A stretch of DNA of 24,115 bases from CAZQSL01 sp964595945 (GCA_964595945.1 CAZQSL010000047.1:1-24115); one strand, 5' to 3'. Shown: positions 1-7,843, counted from the stretch's first letter. The notes: generated by a model from the letters alone, not told the origin. Numbers and translations are program-made.

Positions 1-32
1 TTCAATGTTCAGGTATAGGTGAATAATCAGGG

Positions 33-54
33 CTGAGCGAAGCGAAGAATCTTG
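33..54. repeat. Degenerate copy of a CTGAGCGAAGCGAAG-type intergenic repeat
   Basis: The stretch contains CTGAGCGAAGCGAAGAATC followed by TTG. From memory this matches a short interspersed sequence of the form TCTGAGCGAAGCGAAGAATCT that occurs between genes in many unrelated bacterial genomes. Only one copy is visible here and no flanking duplication is seen. It lies upstream of the promoter of the first gene cluster. The identification rests on pattern memory, not a search. Confidence 0.35.
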
Positions 55-110
55 TTCTTATTTTGACTATCGAAGTATCAGGGGTAATCAGATTTCCTTT
101 TGAACCGGCT

Positions 111-139
111 TTTTCTCAGTGCATGTTAAGGGCTATAAT
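111..139 (+). promoter_or_regulatory. Candidate sigma70 promoter of the DUF1257/DUF2997 cluster
   Basis: A perfect -10 hexamer TATAAT lies at 134-139. At 17-nt spacing the -35 position (111-116) reads TTTTCT, which is a poor match. The predicted start site near 146 would leave a leader of about 20 nt before the start codon at 169. No other promoter is obvious before the three plus-strand genes. Confidence 0.5.
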
Positions 140-168
140 ACACCAATTAGATATACATGGAGTGTCCG

Positions 169-738
169 ATGAGTACAGGAGTCGAAATCCTGCCCATTTT
201 CCTCGCTTACGCCGCTTACCACACAATCAGGAAAGCCATGCGCAACCAGGGCAAAGTCACCATCCCCGAATGGAATGACGGCGAAGAAGTCCATCAGGAT
301 AATACCATTGCCAGCGAGTTGGCTTGCGCGGACAGCTATCCTGAAGACCTGACAATGGATATGGATGAAGAAACGACCACAAACACCGTTATCATCAATA
401 CCCCCATGACCGACCGCTATATGCTTGTCAGAGCTCTCGAAGACTGCGACTACAGTGTTGATTATTCGGGCAAGACAGTGCGGGCTTCACGTGGAAACGT
501 TTCTGTCATTTTCTCACAAAACGCCGCCAATAATTCATTCACCATGAAATTTGCGGGACTGGATTCTTCAGAAGCGTCGGAAGCGTCGACCGAAATCTTT
601 GACATCTACGGACGCCTCGGACAGCAGACCGTCTATGAGAATATAATGGCCAGCGCCTCGGAGAACGGTCTTTCGCTTGAATCTGAAATAGTGCACGATG
701 ATAATACCATAGAGATGGTTTTTGTGGTGGAGGAGTGA
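169..738 (+). CDS. DUF1257 (Ycf35)-like protein
   Basis: The protein has 189 residues and unknown biochemical function. I chose the ATG at 169 over the in-frame ATG at 157 because GGAG sits 6 nt before it. The N-terminus (about 5-20) is hydrophobic and could be a short membrane anchor. Residues 40-75 are acidic and low in complexity. The C-terminal half (about 78-189) resembles the DUF1257/Ycf35 fold: a helix with LVRALEDCDY, beta strands, then a tail with GRLGQQTVYENIMASA and an ending EMVFVV. DUF1257 proteins usually occur beside DUF2997 proteins, and a DUF2997 gene follows 5 nt downstream, which supports the call. The acidic insert and hydrophobic start are not typical of short DUF1257 proteins. 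The family assignment is an inference from weak similarity plus context. Confidence 0.6.
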   Translation: MSTGVEILPIFLAYAAYHTIRKAMRNQGKVTIPEWNDGEEVHQDNTIASELACADSYPEDLTMDMDEETTTNTVIINTPMTDRYMLVRALEDCDYSVDYSGKTVRASRGNVSVIFSQNAANNSFTMKFAGLDSSEASEASTEIFDIYGRLGQQTVYENIMASASENGLSLESEIVHDDNTIEMVFVVEE

Positions 739-743
739 CAAAC

Positions 744-959
744 ATGACTAAAAAAATGATTGTCAGGATACACCCTGACGGAAGTGTATTCACCGAGACA
801 GTCGGGGTGACTGGTCCTGTCTGCCAGAAATATGTCGATCAAATTGCCGCCATGACTGGCGGAGCTATATCTCACACCGTACGCAAACCGGAATTCTTCG
901 ACACAAATCAGCATGGTGTGTCCACCAATTCGCTGATCGTCAAGGAGAACGAAAAATGA
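744..959 (+). CDS. DUF2997 family protein
   Basis: This is a 71-residue protein. The N-terminus, with the signature RIHPDGSV followed by ETVGVTGPVC, is the hallmark of DUF2997, a small family of unknown function commonly encoded next to DUF1257 genes. The start at 744 (ATG) is preferred over GTG at 735 because GGAGG lies 10 nt upstream of the ATG but abuts the GTG. The C-terminal part (about 35-71) extends past the conserved core and has no recognised motif. The stop codon overlaps the next start as ATGA at 956-959, so the two genes are very probably translationally coupled. Confidence 0.8.
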   Translation: MTKKMIVRIHPDGSVFTETVGVTGPVCQKYVDQIAAMTGGAISHTVRKPEFFDTNQHGVSTNSLIVKENEK

Positions 960-1648
960 AATGTCCCGTTTGCGGTGGCAGCACAGAACCGGCAGTCCGG
1001 TTTTGCACGGCATGCGGGTCATTCCTCAGCGGACGCCGCGCTGGCCATGAAAACAATCCTGTTGTCGATTTCAATAACGATTCGCTCGAAATCATATCAC
1101 GGCTCCCGTTCGTCACTCCGGAAACCGCGGTATTCATCGTGCGGGAGCGCGCCAACCGGGGTGGTTTTTTCAATATCACTGAAGTAGCCAATTACCTTAA
1201 ACTCAATTACGAAGAAACACTGAGACTCGAAAATGTCGCCACCTGCGGCAAGTACTCGAAAAAACTGAGACATATCCCGGAACCCGAACAGTCAGCCGAC
1301 GAATGGCGTGGCTATATGGACATCCTCGGCCAGCGAAGACATGAGGGGCTTGAATCATCTGTCGAAGTGCCTCCACCCGACGAGCCATTCAAAGATACGG
1401 GAGACCGGCTCGACATCAACTCCTGCTCCGAAAAAGAACTCGCTGCCATACCGGGAATCGGACTCGCTGTTGCTAAAAAGATCATTGCAGAGCGAACCCG
1501 CAGAGGATTGTTCACATCACTCGAAGAAGCGATTGCGTCAGTCCGTATCGACAGCAAAACCGCCGGGCGCCTCCTGCGTCACACTACTGTCTCGCTGACT
1601 TCCGAGTCACCAGCCGGTTCACGCAAAACACGCCTGATCGATTTTTAG
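956..1648 (+). CDS. Zinc-ribbon protein with two helix-hairpin-helix units
   Basis: The protein has 230 residues. The N-terminus carries two CxxC pairs (CPVC at 3-6 and CTAC at 17-20), which form a treble-clef or zinc-ribbon site. The C-terminal region (about 143-190) is a clear ComEA-type helix-hairpin-helix: DINSCSEKELAAIPGIGLAV, followed by KKIIAERTRRGLF. A second, degenerate unit lies at about 36-80 (FNNDSLEIISRLPFV, then VRERANRGGFF). Such HhH units normally contact the DNA backbone non-specifically or mediate protein contacts. There is no signal peptide, so this is not a standard competence ComEA. It overlaps the DUF2997 gene by 4 nt and is the last gene of the cluster. A nucleic-acid-binding or scaffold role is inferred, not shown. 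Confidence 0.7.
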   Translation: MKCPVCGGSTEPAVRFCTACGSFLSGRRAGHENNPVVDFNNDSLEIISRLPFVTPETAVFIVRERANRGGFFNITEVANYLKLNYEETLRLENVATCGKYSKKLRHIPEPEQSADEWRGYMDILGQRRHEGLESSVEVPPPDEPFKDTGDRLDINSCSEKELAAIPGIGLAVAKKIIAERTRRGLFTSLEEAIASVRIDSKTAGRLLRHTTVSLTSESPAGSRKTRLIDF

Positions 1649-1718
1649 AGCCTGTTCGCACTAACAATAGCATCAGTAACCATAGCGAATGAATAATGAT
1701 AATAAACACAGAATTACA

Positions 1719-1762
1719 AGGAAAAGAATAATGACAAAACTGTCTGTCATTATTCTTTTCCT
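1719..1762. terminator. 18-bp perfect inverted repeat at a convergent junction
   Basis: The left arm at 1719-1736 (AGGAAAAGAATAATGACA) and the right arm at 1745-1762 are exact reverse complements separated by 8 nt. The right arm contains the last codons and TAA stop of the DUF3866 gene. The repeat lies between genes converging from both sides and could stop transcription in either direction. There is no strong U-run, so it may act by stabilising the 3' end or by another mechanism. Confidence 0.6.
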
Positions 1763-2868
1763 GTCACTCCGGGTAGCCATGAAAAATCTTGCGTCAACAT
1801 CTTGCATGTTACTATCGCTGCTGCACCGCAAGCCATGAAAAATTCGCGCTCCTGGCCGATGCCGCGGCCCATTGTCGATACATGTAGATCGAACTGCTCC
1901 ACTGCGCCGAAGACCACATCACTGTCGACGCGTATCACATCGTTTTTCTGTGCGATCGTGGACGCCACGATCTGACGTTCCACCACAGCATTTTTCTCAT
2001 CGTCGAGCGATGGGATTGGAATCACCGCTGGCGCGAGGGAAAGTTCGTCGAGAGCGTAACGGATATGATGGCTGAGTCCCTGATGGCGGGGACGCTCGTC
2101 GGCAAAACTCATACGGGGGATCACAACGGGGCGGCCGCCCATGACGGTCACGGCGTTGACCCATTCGGCTACTTCGACTCCAGTGTGGCCCGTGGCTGTG
2201 TCGGTGCCGGCTATGCCGACGCCCATCGCTGCAATGACGATATCAGCCTTTGCGATGTGGCGCGCCGCGATCAGTGCGGAATGTTTGCTGACCGTTTCGA
2301 TGTCGCCGCCGAATGCGTTGCCGCAGGTGATGACCGATGTGATGAGTTTTTTTGTGCGGAGTTCGCGGATGTTGTTGCTGAATGGAGCAGCAAGGCACGC
2401 GCCGTCGGTCATGATGTAAGCCACGCGCGCCGTGCCGCTGGAGATGCGTGACACGCTCGCGCAGAATGGGGCAACCATGCTGTGGAGTCCGGCGATTGCT
2501 ACCGGGGCGGAAGCAATGGATTTTTCGCGGACGAAAATATCGTGATGCGGAGAGTCTTCTTCTTCGGCGGCGAGCACGCGCATCTGCATGGGCGTATATC
2601 GGAGTTTCATGATGTGACCTGGTTCGTCGCCGCTGTCTTTTTCGGGATATGTGAGATTGGCCACCACGAAATGCCTGCCGCCCGAGCCGAGGCCGAGCTT
2701 GACAGCAGTGACGTTTAGCAGTACCACGTCGCCGGGCGATACGCCGCCAGTGAGTGCGGGATACGCGATGGCTTTCGCTGGCGCGCCGCCGGTCTCGACG
2801 GCGAGTTCCATCACATCGCCATCGTCTCTGATGATCGAAATGACTTTCCCTTTTTTCAGATCAACCAT
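1750..2868 (-). CDS. DUF3866 family protein
   Basis: The protein has 372 residues and matches what I know of DUF3866, a family of unknown function. The N-terminal part (about 1-75) reads as a small beta-rich domain (GKVISIIRD, then SPGDVVLLNVTAVKLGLGSGG) similar to an RNA- or ligand-binding barrel. The larger C-terminal part has alternating strands and helices with motifs such as MGVGIAGTDTATGHTG and DSDVVFGAVEQ, suggesting an alpha/beta enzyme-like fold. No catalytic site can be named. The ATG start at 2868 has only a weak GGAT upstream. A terminator separates it from fliN, so it probably has its own promoter or depends on read-through. Its last codons form one arm of the 1719-1762 inverted repeat. 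Confidence 0.75.
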   Translation of the reverse strand: MVDLKKGKVISIIRDDGDVMELAVETGGAPAKAIAYPALTGGVSPGDVVLLNVTAVKLGLGSGGRHFVVANLTYPEKDSGDEPGHIMKLRYTPMQMRVLAAEEEDSPHHDIFVREKSIASAPVAIAGLHSMVAPFCASVSRISSGTARVAYIMTDGACLAAPFSNNIRELRTKKLITSVITCGNAFGGDIETVSKHSALIAARHIAKADIVIAAMGVGIAGTDTATGHTGVEVAEWVNAVTVMGGRPVVIPRMSFADERPRHQGLSHHIRYALDELSLAPAVIPIPSLDDEKNAVVERQIVASTIAQKNDVIRVDSDVVFGAVEQFDLHVSTMGRGIGQEREFFMACGAAAIVTCKMLTQDFSWLPGVTGKE

Positions 2869-2884
2869 AAATCCGGCCCAAACG

Positions 2885-2910
2885 AAAAAAAGGCTTTCGC
2901 CTTTCTTCGG
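2885..2910 (-). terminator. Intrinsic terminator after fliN
   Basis: Read on the minus strand, AAAGGC-GAAA-GCCTTT forms a tight GNRA-loop hairpin at 2904-2889 that runs directly into a tract of seven Ts (2891-2885). The stem extends outward through a G-U pair and two A-U pairs. This is a textbook rho-independent terminator located between fliN and the DUF3866 gene. Confidence 0.8.
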
Positions 2911-2930
2911 TACTCATGCTGGCAGCAGCC

Positions 2931-3221
2931 TCAGCGGCTTCGTCCCTGTCCTGTCAGACCTGACTCCACAGCTTTGGTAAGCGAGCCGACCACATCAGTG
3001 ACTCTGAGCGCGAAGCGGCCATCTATGACCATGACTTCACCTTTTGCCACGAGATGACTGTTGACAAGGAAATCAAGTCTGTCGCCAGTGCTTGTGTTGA
3101 GTTCGATTATCTCACCGGACTCCATCTTGAGGATGTCCTTGAACAGCATTTTTGTTCTGCCGAGTTCAACGCTTATGGTCATCTCAACATCTGAGAGCAT
3201 ATTAAGTTTCGTATCTGACAA
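2931..3221 (-). CDS. fliN: FliN-type flagellar motor switch (SpoA-domain) protein
   Basis: The protein has 96 residues, nearly all one SpoA/FliN C-terminal domain: DVEMTISVELGRTKMLFKDI, then LVAKGEVMVIDGRFALRVTDVV, which are the core signatures. In flagellated bacteria FliN forms rings in the C-ring with FliM and FliG and receives CheY-P and FliH input; related SpoA proteins work in type III secretion. I chose the TTG at 3221 because GGAGG lies 6 nt upstream; the frame is also open to a TTG at 3236, which lacks a site. The protein is short, without the variable N-terminal extension of many FliNs. No other flagellar or secretion gene is in the window. It lies 76 nt downstream of copA, and a possible promoter (TTGCCA 3291-3286, GATAAT 3270-3265, 15-nt spacer) is in that gap. 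Confidence 0.88.
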   Translation of the reverse strand: MSDTKLNMLSDVEMTISVELGRTKMLFKDILKMESGEIIELNTSTGDRLDFLVNSHLVAKGEVMVIDGRFALRVTDVVGSLTKAVESGLTGQGRSR

Positions 3222-3227
3222 GACACA

Positions 3228-3243
3228 CCTCCGCAATATGCGG
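3228..3243 (-). promoter_or_regulatory. Small hairpin overlapping the fliN ribosome binding site
   Basis: On the minus strand CCGCA-TAT-TGCGG forms a 5-bp stem (3243-3231), and the GGAGG ribosome binding site (3232-3228) shares its last two stem bases. With a TTG start codon this could keep translation low. The stem is short, so an effect on expression is only a suggestion. Confidence 0.3.
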
Positions 3244-3297
3244 GAATCATTTCACTACTCATAAATTATCATATTCTAATAACTCTGGCAAGCTTCT

Positions 3298-5694
3298 TTA
3301 CAAGCGGAATTTTCTGATCCTAAGAGAGTTGCCCACAACCGAAACCGACGAGAATGCCATTGCGGTCGAGGCTATCATGGGATTGAGCATAGGACCGCCG
3401 AAAACAAAGAGCACTCCGGCCGCCACCGGTATGCCGATGATATTATATATAAATGCCCAAAAAAGATTTTGCCGGATCGCAGAAAGTGTGCGCCGGCCGG
3501 CTCTGATTGCCCGTACGACCCCTGCTGGATCGTCATTGAGCAGAGTCACAGCCGCTGCTCTGCGGGCCACATCGGTGCCTGACCCGATCGCGAAACCCAC
3601 GTCGGCAGCCGCGAGCGAAGGCGCGTCATTGATGCCGTCGCCGACCATTCCCACAAGTCCGTACTTTTCCCGGAGCTCACGCACCGCCGCTGCCTTGTTG
3701 CCTGGCAGCACCCCCGCGCGTACTTCGTCGATGCCGGTCAATTCAGCGACAGCATGCGCCGAGCGCTCGTTGTCGCCGGTCAGCATCACCACGCGCATGC
3801 CGTTTTTTTTCAGATCACGTACCGTTTCTGCGGCAGACTCTCGCACATCGTCCGCTACGCGGATCACTCCCGCGAACATACCGTCTATCGCCACGAATAT
3901 TTCGGTAGCGGCAGTCTCTTCGCGCCCGGTAACAGCAATGTGGTATTCGGCCATGAGCCTGCTGTTGCCGATCAGCACCTGTCTGCCGTCGACACGCGCG
4001 ACGGCGCCCATGCCCGGCAACGCCTCGAACGAGCTGGCCTCGGGCGTGTTTTCGCATTTTGCCGCGATTGCCCGCGCGATGGGATGCTCGGAGCGTTTTT
4101 CTACCGCTGCGGCATACTGCAGCACGTCGGTTTTTGAAAAACCATTGGCTGTATCCATACTTTTCACAACAAATTTCCCGGTTGTGAGTGTGCCGGTTTT
4201 ATCGAAAATCATCACTTTCAACTGGCTGACAAGCTCGATAACTTCGATGTTTTTGAACAGTATGCCCGCCGACGCAGCCTTGCCGACCCCTACCATCACT
4301 GCCGTGGGTGTGGCGAGTCCGAGTGCGCAAGGACATGCGATGACCAGCACTGAAACGCTCGCCATGATCGAAAAGGACAGCCCCATCTTGCCAGCAAAAA
4401 ACCATGCCGCGAAGGTCACCCCCGCAGTCACAAGCACTGCTGGCACGAATATGGCAGCCACGCGGTCAGCGATTCGCTGCACATGAGCCTTGCCGCCCAT
4501 TGCATCGCGTACAAGCCTTACGATACCGGCAAGCACCGCGTCACGCCCCACTTTCGTCACCCGTACTTTCAGATAGCCGGTAGTGTTGAGCGTGCCGCCC
4601 GTCACTTCGTCTTCATACTTTTTATCGACCGGCACCGACTCACCCGTTAGCATCGACTCATCGACTTCCGATCGCCCGTCGAGCACGACACCATCCGCGG
4701 GTATTCTTTCACCGGGGCGCACTGCCACGACGTCACCGGGAGCAAGCTTTTCCGCTTCGACGGCCATTTCACCATCTGGAGTGATCAGCATCGCTGTCAC
4801 AGGCCTCAGTGATGCCAAGCCTCTCAACGCTTCTCCAGTGCCATATTTTGCCCGTGCTTCGAGCATCCTGCCGAATAATATCAGCGTGATGATCACACAT
4901 GTCGTATCGAAATAGAAATTCATGCCTGACACGCCTTCTTCGACAAACATCATGACGCTGTATATGTAAGCCGAAAAAGTGCCGGTCACGACAAGTGTGT
5001 TCATGTCCGCATAGCGGGCGCGCGCGGCTTTGAGCGCGGCTGAAATAAACCCTGCTCCGCATCCGAACAGCACGACCGTCGATTGCACGAACATCGCCAG
5101 GACAGCCTCGAACATCATTTCATGCGGCAGGAGCGACATGCCGCCCATGTTGAGAAAAAACACCGGCAACGTCAGTACAAGCGAGACATAGAACCGCTTT
5201 CTCAGACTATGATACTCAGCGAGCCGTCTACTGTCCGCGTCATCGCCCGTCATATCGCCATCTGACACATGACGCGCCGCGAACGTTCCCGACGCATTTA
5301 TGACATTCACAATATCGCCAGGCGAAACCTCCCCCGGCAGATATTTTACATTGGCCGATGCCGATGCGAGATTGGCCGATACGCCGATAATACCGCGCGT
5401 TTCAGCAATCATACGCTCCACCCGCGCGACACACGACGCGCAGTGCATGCCCTCGATGATAAACGATGATTCGTTCGCGAGCACTTCATACCCAGCCGCC
5501 TTCACCGCATCACAGACTGCGGCCGGCTCCGTCGCCCCGGCGTCATAGATGACGCGGGCAGTCGAAGTGGCATAATTGACCGATGCCCCGGAAACACCGG
5601 CAGAGTCCTTCAGCGCTTTCTGCAGGTGCGCCGCGCATGACGCACAGTTCATGCCGCCGATTGACAACTCGATTTCTCGTTTGCTGTCTCCCAT
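3298..5694 (-). CDS. copA: Copper-translocating P1B-type ATPase
   Basis: This membrane pump exports Cu(I) (possibly Ag(I)) using ATP. It has 798 residues from the ATG at 5694, which has AGGCGG 8 nt upstream; in-frame ATG and GTG codons at 5700 and 5703 are alternatives. Two N-terminal heavy-metal-binding domains carry GMNCASC (about residue 14) and GMHCASC (about 82). Then come the actuator loop TGES, the transmembrane CPC motif in ACPCALGLATP, the phosphorylation site DKTGTLT, the nucleotide-binding SEHP, TGDN and the hinge GDGINDAP. The CPC motif and paired HMA domains indicate the copper/silver subgroup over the zinc/cadmium one. The length is normal and the gene intact. No copper sensor (CsoR, CopY, CueR) or CopZ chaperone is adjacent. 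The HD-GYP gene is divergent upstream. Confidence 0.95.
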   Translation of the reverse strand: MGDSKREIELSIGGMNCASCAAHLQKALKDSAGVSGASVNYATSTARVIYDAGATEPAAVCDAVKAAGYEVLANESSFIIEGMHCASCVARVERMIAETRGIIGVSANLASASANVKYLPGEVSPGDIVNVINASGTFAARHVSDGDMTGDDADSRRLAEYHSLRKRFYVSLVLTLPVFFLNMGGMSLLPHEMMFEAVLAMFVQSTVVLFGCGAGFISAALKAARARYADMNTLVVTGTFSAYIYSVMMFVEEGVSGMNFYFDTTCVIITLILFGRMLEARAKYGTGEALRGLASLRPVTAMLITPDGEMAVEAEKLAPGDVVAVRPGERIPADGVVLDGRSEVDESMLTGESVPVDKKYEDEVTGGTLNTTGYLKVRVTKVGRDAVLAGIVRLVRDAMGGKAHVQRIADRVAAIFVPAVLVTAGVTFAAWFFAGKMGLSFSIMASVSVLVIACPCALGLATPTAVMVGVGKAASAGILFKNIEVIELVSQLKVMIFDKTGTLTTGKFVVKSMDTANGFSKTDVLQYAAAVEKRSEHPIARAIAAKCENTPEASSFEALPGMGAVARVDGRQVLIGNSRLMAEYHIAVTGREETAATEIFVAIDGMFAGVIRVADDVRESAAETVRDLKKNGMRVVMLTGDNERSAHAVAELTGIDEVRAGVLPGNKAAAVRELREKYGLVGMVGDGINDAPSLAAADVGFAIGSGTDVARRAAAVTLLNDDPAGVVRAIRAGRRTLSAIRQNLFWAFIYNIIGIPVAAGVLFVFGGPMLNPMIASTAMAFSSVSVVGNSLRIRKFRL

Positions 5695-5826
5695 CGTCAT
5701 CACCGCCTTTCATTTAATCAGTATATCGTTCCGGCAAAAAAACACAAAATAACAGCACGGAATACGTTTCATCGAATACAATTGCGGGTAGTACAAAGAT
5801 AGTTTGTGTTCGAACTGCGGGGTGCG

Positions 5827-6480
5827 ATGATAGAAAAAATTGATTTCCATGACTTTATCGAAGCCATCACAGTAGTACTCGACGCAAAAGACCCGTACAC
5901 ATGCGGCCATTCCATCAGGGTATCGGACATGACGTGCGTCATTGCCCGCTGTATGAACTGCACGGATTTCGACGAAATCCACTTTGCCGCGCATCTTCAC
6001 GACATTGGCAAGATCGGAGTGAGCGAAACAGTACTGCGCAAACCCGGCCGTCTCACATGCGACGAATACGCCGAAGTGCAGCGCCACTCGGTTATCGGCG
6101 AAGGCATCATCAGCAGAGTGAAAAGCCTCGCGGAAATCGCCAGCATGATCCGATCGCACCACGAACGCTTCGACGGACTCGGCTATCCCGACGGTCTTGC
6201 CGGCAACGCTATCCCACTTGGCAGCCGCATTATTGCCATAGCGGACTCCATCGACGCAATGACATCATTTCGGCCATATCGCAAACCCATCAGCTTCGAA
6301 GACGCCTTCGACGAAATCGTCGCTCACTCCGGCCACCAGTTCGATCCGGAAATAGTCGCGGCCGCCATACAGTGCAAAGTAGAAATCGAAACCATCGTAC
6401 ACAGCGGTCCTCCCATCAACGTCTACGACAAACTTGCCGAAATCGAACCTGGCGTCATCGGTCACTCCATGGCCGTGTGA
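5827..6480 (+). CDS. Stand-alone HD-GYP domain phosphodiesterase
   Basis: The protein has 217 residues and is essentially one HD-GYP domain, a family that hydrolyses cyclic di-GMP (some members cGAMP) with a bi- or trinuclear metal site. All main motifs are visible: GHSIRV (H28), HDIGK (HD at 58-59), RHS (H87), HHERFDGLGYP (111-121) and ADSIDAM (140-146) followed by RPYR. It is therefore expected to be catalytically active. There is no fused receiver, PAS or membrane segment, which is unusual, since most HD-GYPs are sensor fusions. The ATG at 5827 is preferred because GCGGGG lies 4-5 nt upstream; a GTG at 5806 is an alternative. It could work with the receiver proteins encoded at 7856-8802, but nothing proves it. 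Confidence 0.88.
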   Translation: MIEKIDFHDFIEAITVVLDAKDPYTCGHSIRVSDMTCVIARCMNCTDFDEIHFAAHLHDIGKIGVSETVLRKPGRLTCDEYAEVQRHSVIGEGIISRVKSLAEIASMIRSHHERFDGLGYPDGLAGNAIPLGSRIIAIADSIDAMTSFRPYRKPISFEDAFDEIVAHSGHQFDPEIVAAAIQCKVEIETIVHSGPPINVYDKLAEIEPGVIGHSMAV

Positions 6481-6499
6481 CCAGTATTTGCAATACTGG
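6481..6499. terminator. Hairpin filling the whole gap between convergent genes
   Basis: CCAGTATT (6481-6488) pairs perfectly with AATACTGG (6492-6499) around a 3-nt loop TGC. The 8-bp hairpin occupies exactly the 19 nt between the stop codon of the HD-GYP gene and the stop codon of the convergent phosphodiesterase gene. It is symmetric, so it can form in transcripts from both sides. It lacks a U-tract. Confidence 0.6.
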
Positions 6500-7843
6500 C
6501 TATCCTGCGTTGTCCGATTGTCGAAATATGATTTTGCCATCGAGCGGAGCATGGTCTATGGCAAAGTATGCCAGGATGGAAGGCGCGATATCGGTGATGG
6601 AAAACCGTCCGCTGTCCGTGAGGTCAAATCCGCGCAGGCACAGCGCAGCGTCATCGTAAGTGTGCATGCCGACAATGTGTCCGCGAGTGAATAGCGAGGG
6701 CGAAGCGACTGTGCCCTTGAGGTCATAGCCATCGATCGGAAGTGCGATAAGATCGGGCGCTGCGTCAGCATGTGGTCCATGATAAATATCCTCGCGGCGG
6801 TGAATCGACGCGATGACTTTTTCGCCGGTTGCGGGGTCTTCGAGTGATTCGAGCAGTGCGGATACTTCGGCGATGCGGGCTTCATAGTCACAGGGTGCGA
6901 CGGACCCATTCATTTCGCGTCCCTTGAGATTGATGTAGATGCGCCCCGGGATGAGGCTGAACGCGACGGTTTCGCGTGTGAGGTGGCAGATGTTTTTTGC
7001 GTCTTCAGACGATGGCGTTAGCAAGCCCGCTTCGCGGAGGGCATGATTGATGTGGACTTCCGATTTCAGCGGACAGAAACCGTGGTCGGAAAGTACGATC
7101 ATGGGAGTGCCAGATGGGATGGACTCGGCGATGGTGGCGATGAATGAGTCCACACGGTCGAGCAGTTCGAGCAGGCGCGGGCGAAAAGGATCGGCGGGAT
7201 CGTACAGACGGTCCCAGAAAAAATGGCCAAGCCGGTCAGTCTCCATGATGTGCGAGATCATAAAATCGAAATCGTCGGACGCGAAAATCTCAAGAGTGGC
7301 GGCAAGCCGGCGGTCAAGTGCCGTAAAAAGGTCGTCAAGGAATCCGGAAAGGTCGGTGCGCGCCTTCCATGGGTCCGGGTCGATGATATAGCCAATTTCC
7401 GAAAGCCGCGTGGCGAGCTGAGGCGGCCATGTTGCCTTGGCAAGATCGGTTGCGAGAAAGCAGGAGACGAGTTTGCCATTGATTTGTACTGGCGGATAGG
7501 TACAGGGGACATTGATGACTGCGGATTTGAGCCCGGATCGCGTAAGGCGCCCCCAGAGGGTCGGAGCCGTGACATTTCGGGCTGTAGGTATGAATAATTC
7601 ACCTGTTCGCGGCACGCGATCGACAAATCCGAGGATGCCGTGCCCGGCGGGATTCATCCCGGTGGCAAAAGTCGTCCATGCGACTGACGAAACGGGAGGC
7701 ATTACGGAATCCATCCGGTGAATGCCTCCGGTGGCGAGCCGGGCAAGATGCGGGAAGCGCCCTGCAGCGATCGACTGCCTCAAAAATGTCCACGGCACGC
7801 CATCTATGCCGATGACACACAATTTTCTGCGCTGGCTTTTCAT
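6500..7843 (-). CDS. Alkaline-phosphatase-superfamily type I phosphodiesterase
   Basis: The 447-residue protein belongs to the type I phosphodiesterase/nucleotide pyrophosphatase branch of the AlkP superfamily, which uses two metal ions to cleave phosphodiesters or phosphomonoesters. Visible metal ligands are D14 (GIDG), D203 and H207 (ETDRLGHFFWD), D253-H254 (LSDHGF) and H394 (GMH). The nucleophile position in MPPVSSVAWTTFATG falls on S52, where relatives usually have Thr. GMNPAGHGI follows, as in predicted AlkP phosphohydrolase/phosphomutase members. There is no signal peptide, so it acts in the cytoplasm. It begins 12 nt after the response-regulator stop codon, implying a shared transcript, and has only a weak AAGAGA binding site. 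The substrate is unknown; nucleotides or lipid- or sugar-linked phosphates are possible. Confidence 0.85.
   Translation of the reverse strand: MKSQRRKLCVIGIDGVPWTFLRQSIAAGRFPHLARLATGGIHRMDSVMPPVSSVAWTTFATGMNPAGHGILGFVDRVPRTGELFIPTARNVTAPTLWGRLTRSGLKSAVINVPCTYPPVQINGKLVSCFLATDLAKATWPPQLATRLSEIGYIIDPDPWKARTDLSGFLDDLFTALDRRLAATLEIFASDDFDFMISHIMETDRLGHFFWDRLYDPADPFRPRLLELLDRVDSFIATIAESIPSGTPMIVLSDHGFCPLKSEVHINHALREAGLLTPSSEDAKNICHLTRETVAFSLIPGRIYINLKGREMNGSVAPCDYEARIAEVSALLESLEDPATGEKVIASIHRREDIYHGPHADAAPDLIALPIDGYDLKGTVASPSLFTRGHIVGMHTYDDAALCLRGFDLTDSGRFSITDIAPSILAYFAIDHAPLDGKIIFRQSDNAG

Noticed and set aside
3329..4486. Long open frame antisense to copA
   Set aside because: It is compositionally skewed (Ala, Ser, Thr, Pro), has no family motif, and lies wholly opposite the convincing copA gene, so it is a codon-bias shadow.
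5710..6162. Minus-strand open frame opposite the HD-GYP gene
   Set aside because: It is opposite a complete HD-GYP domain and carries no motif or ribosome binding site.
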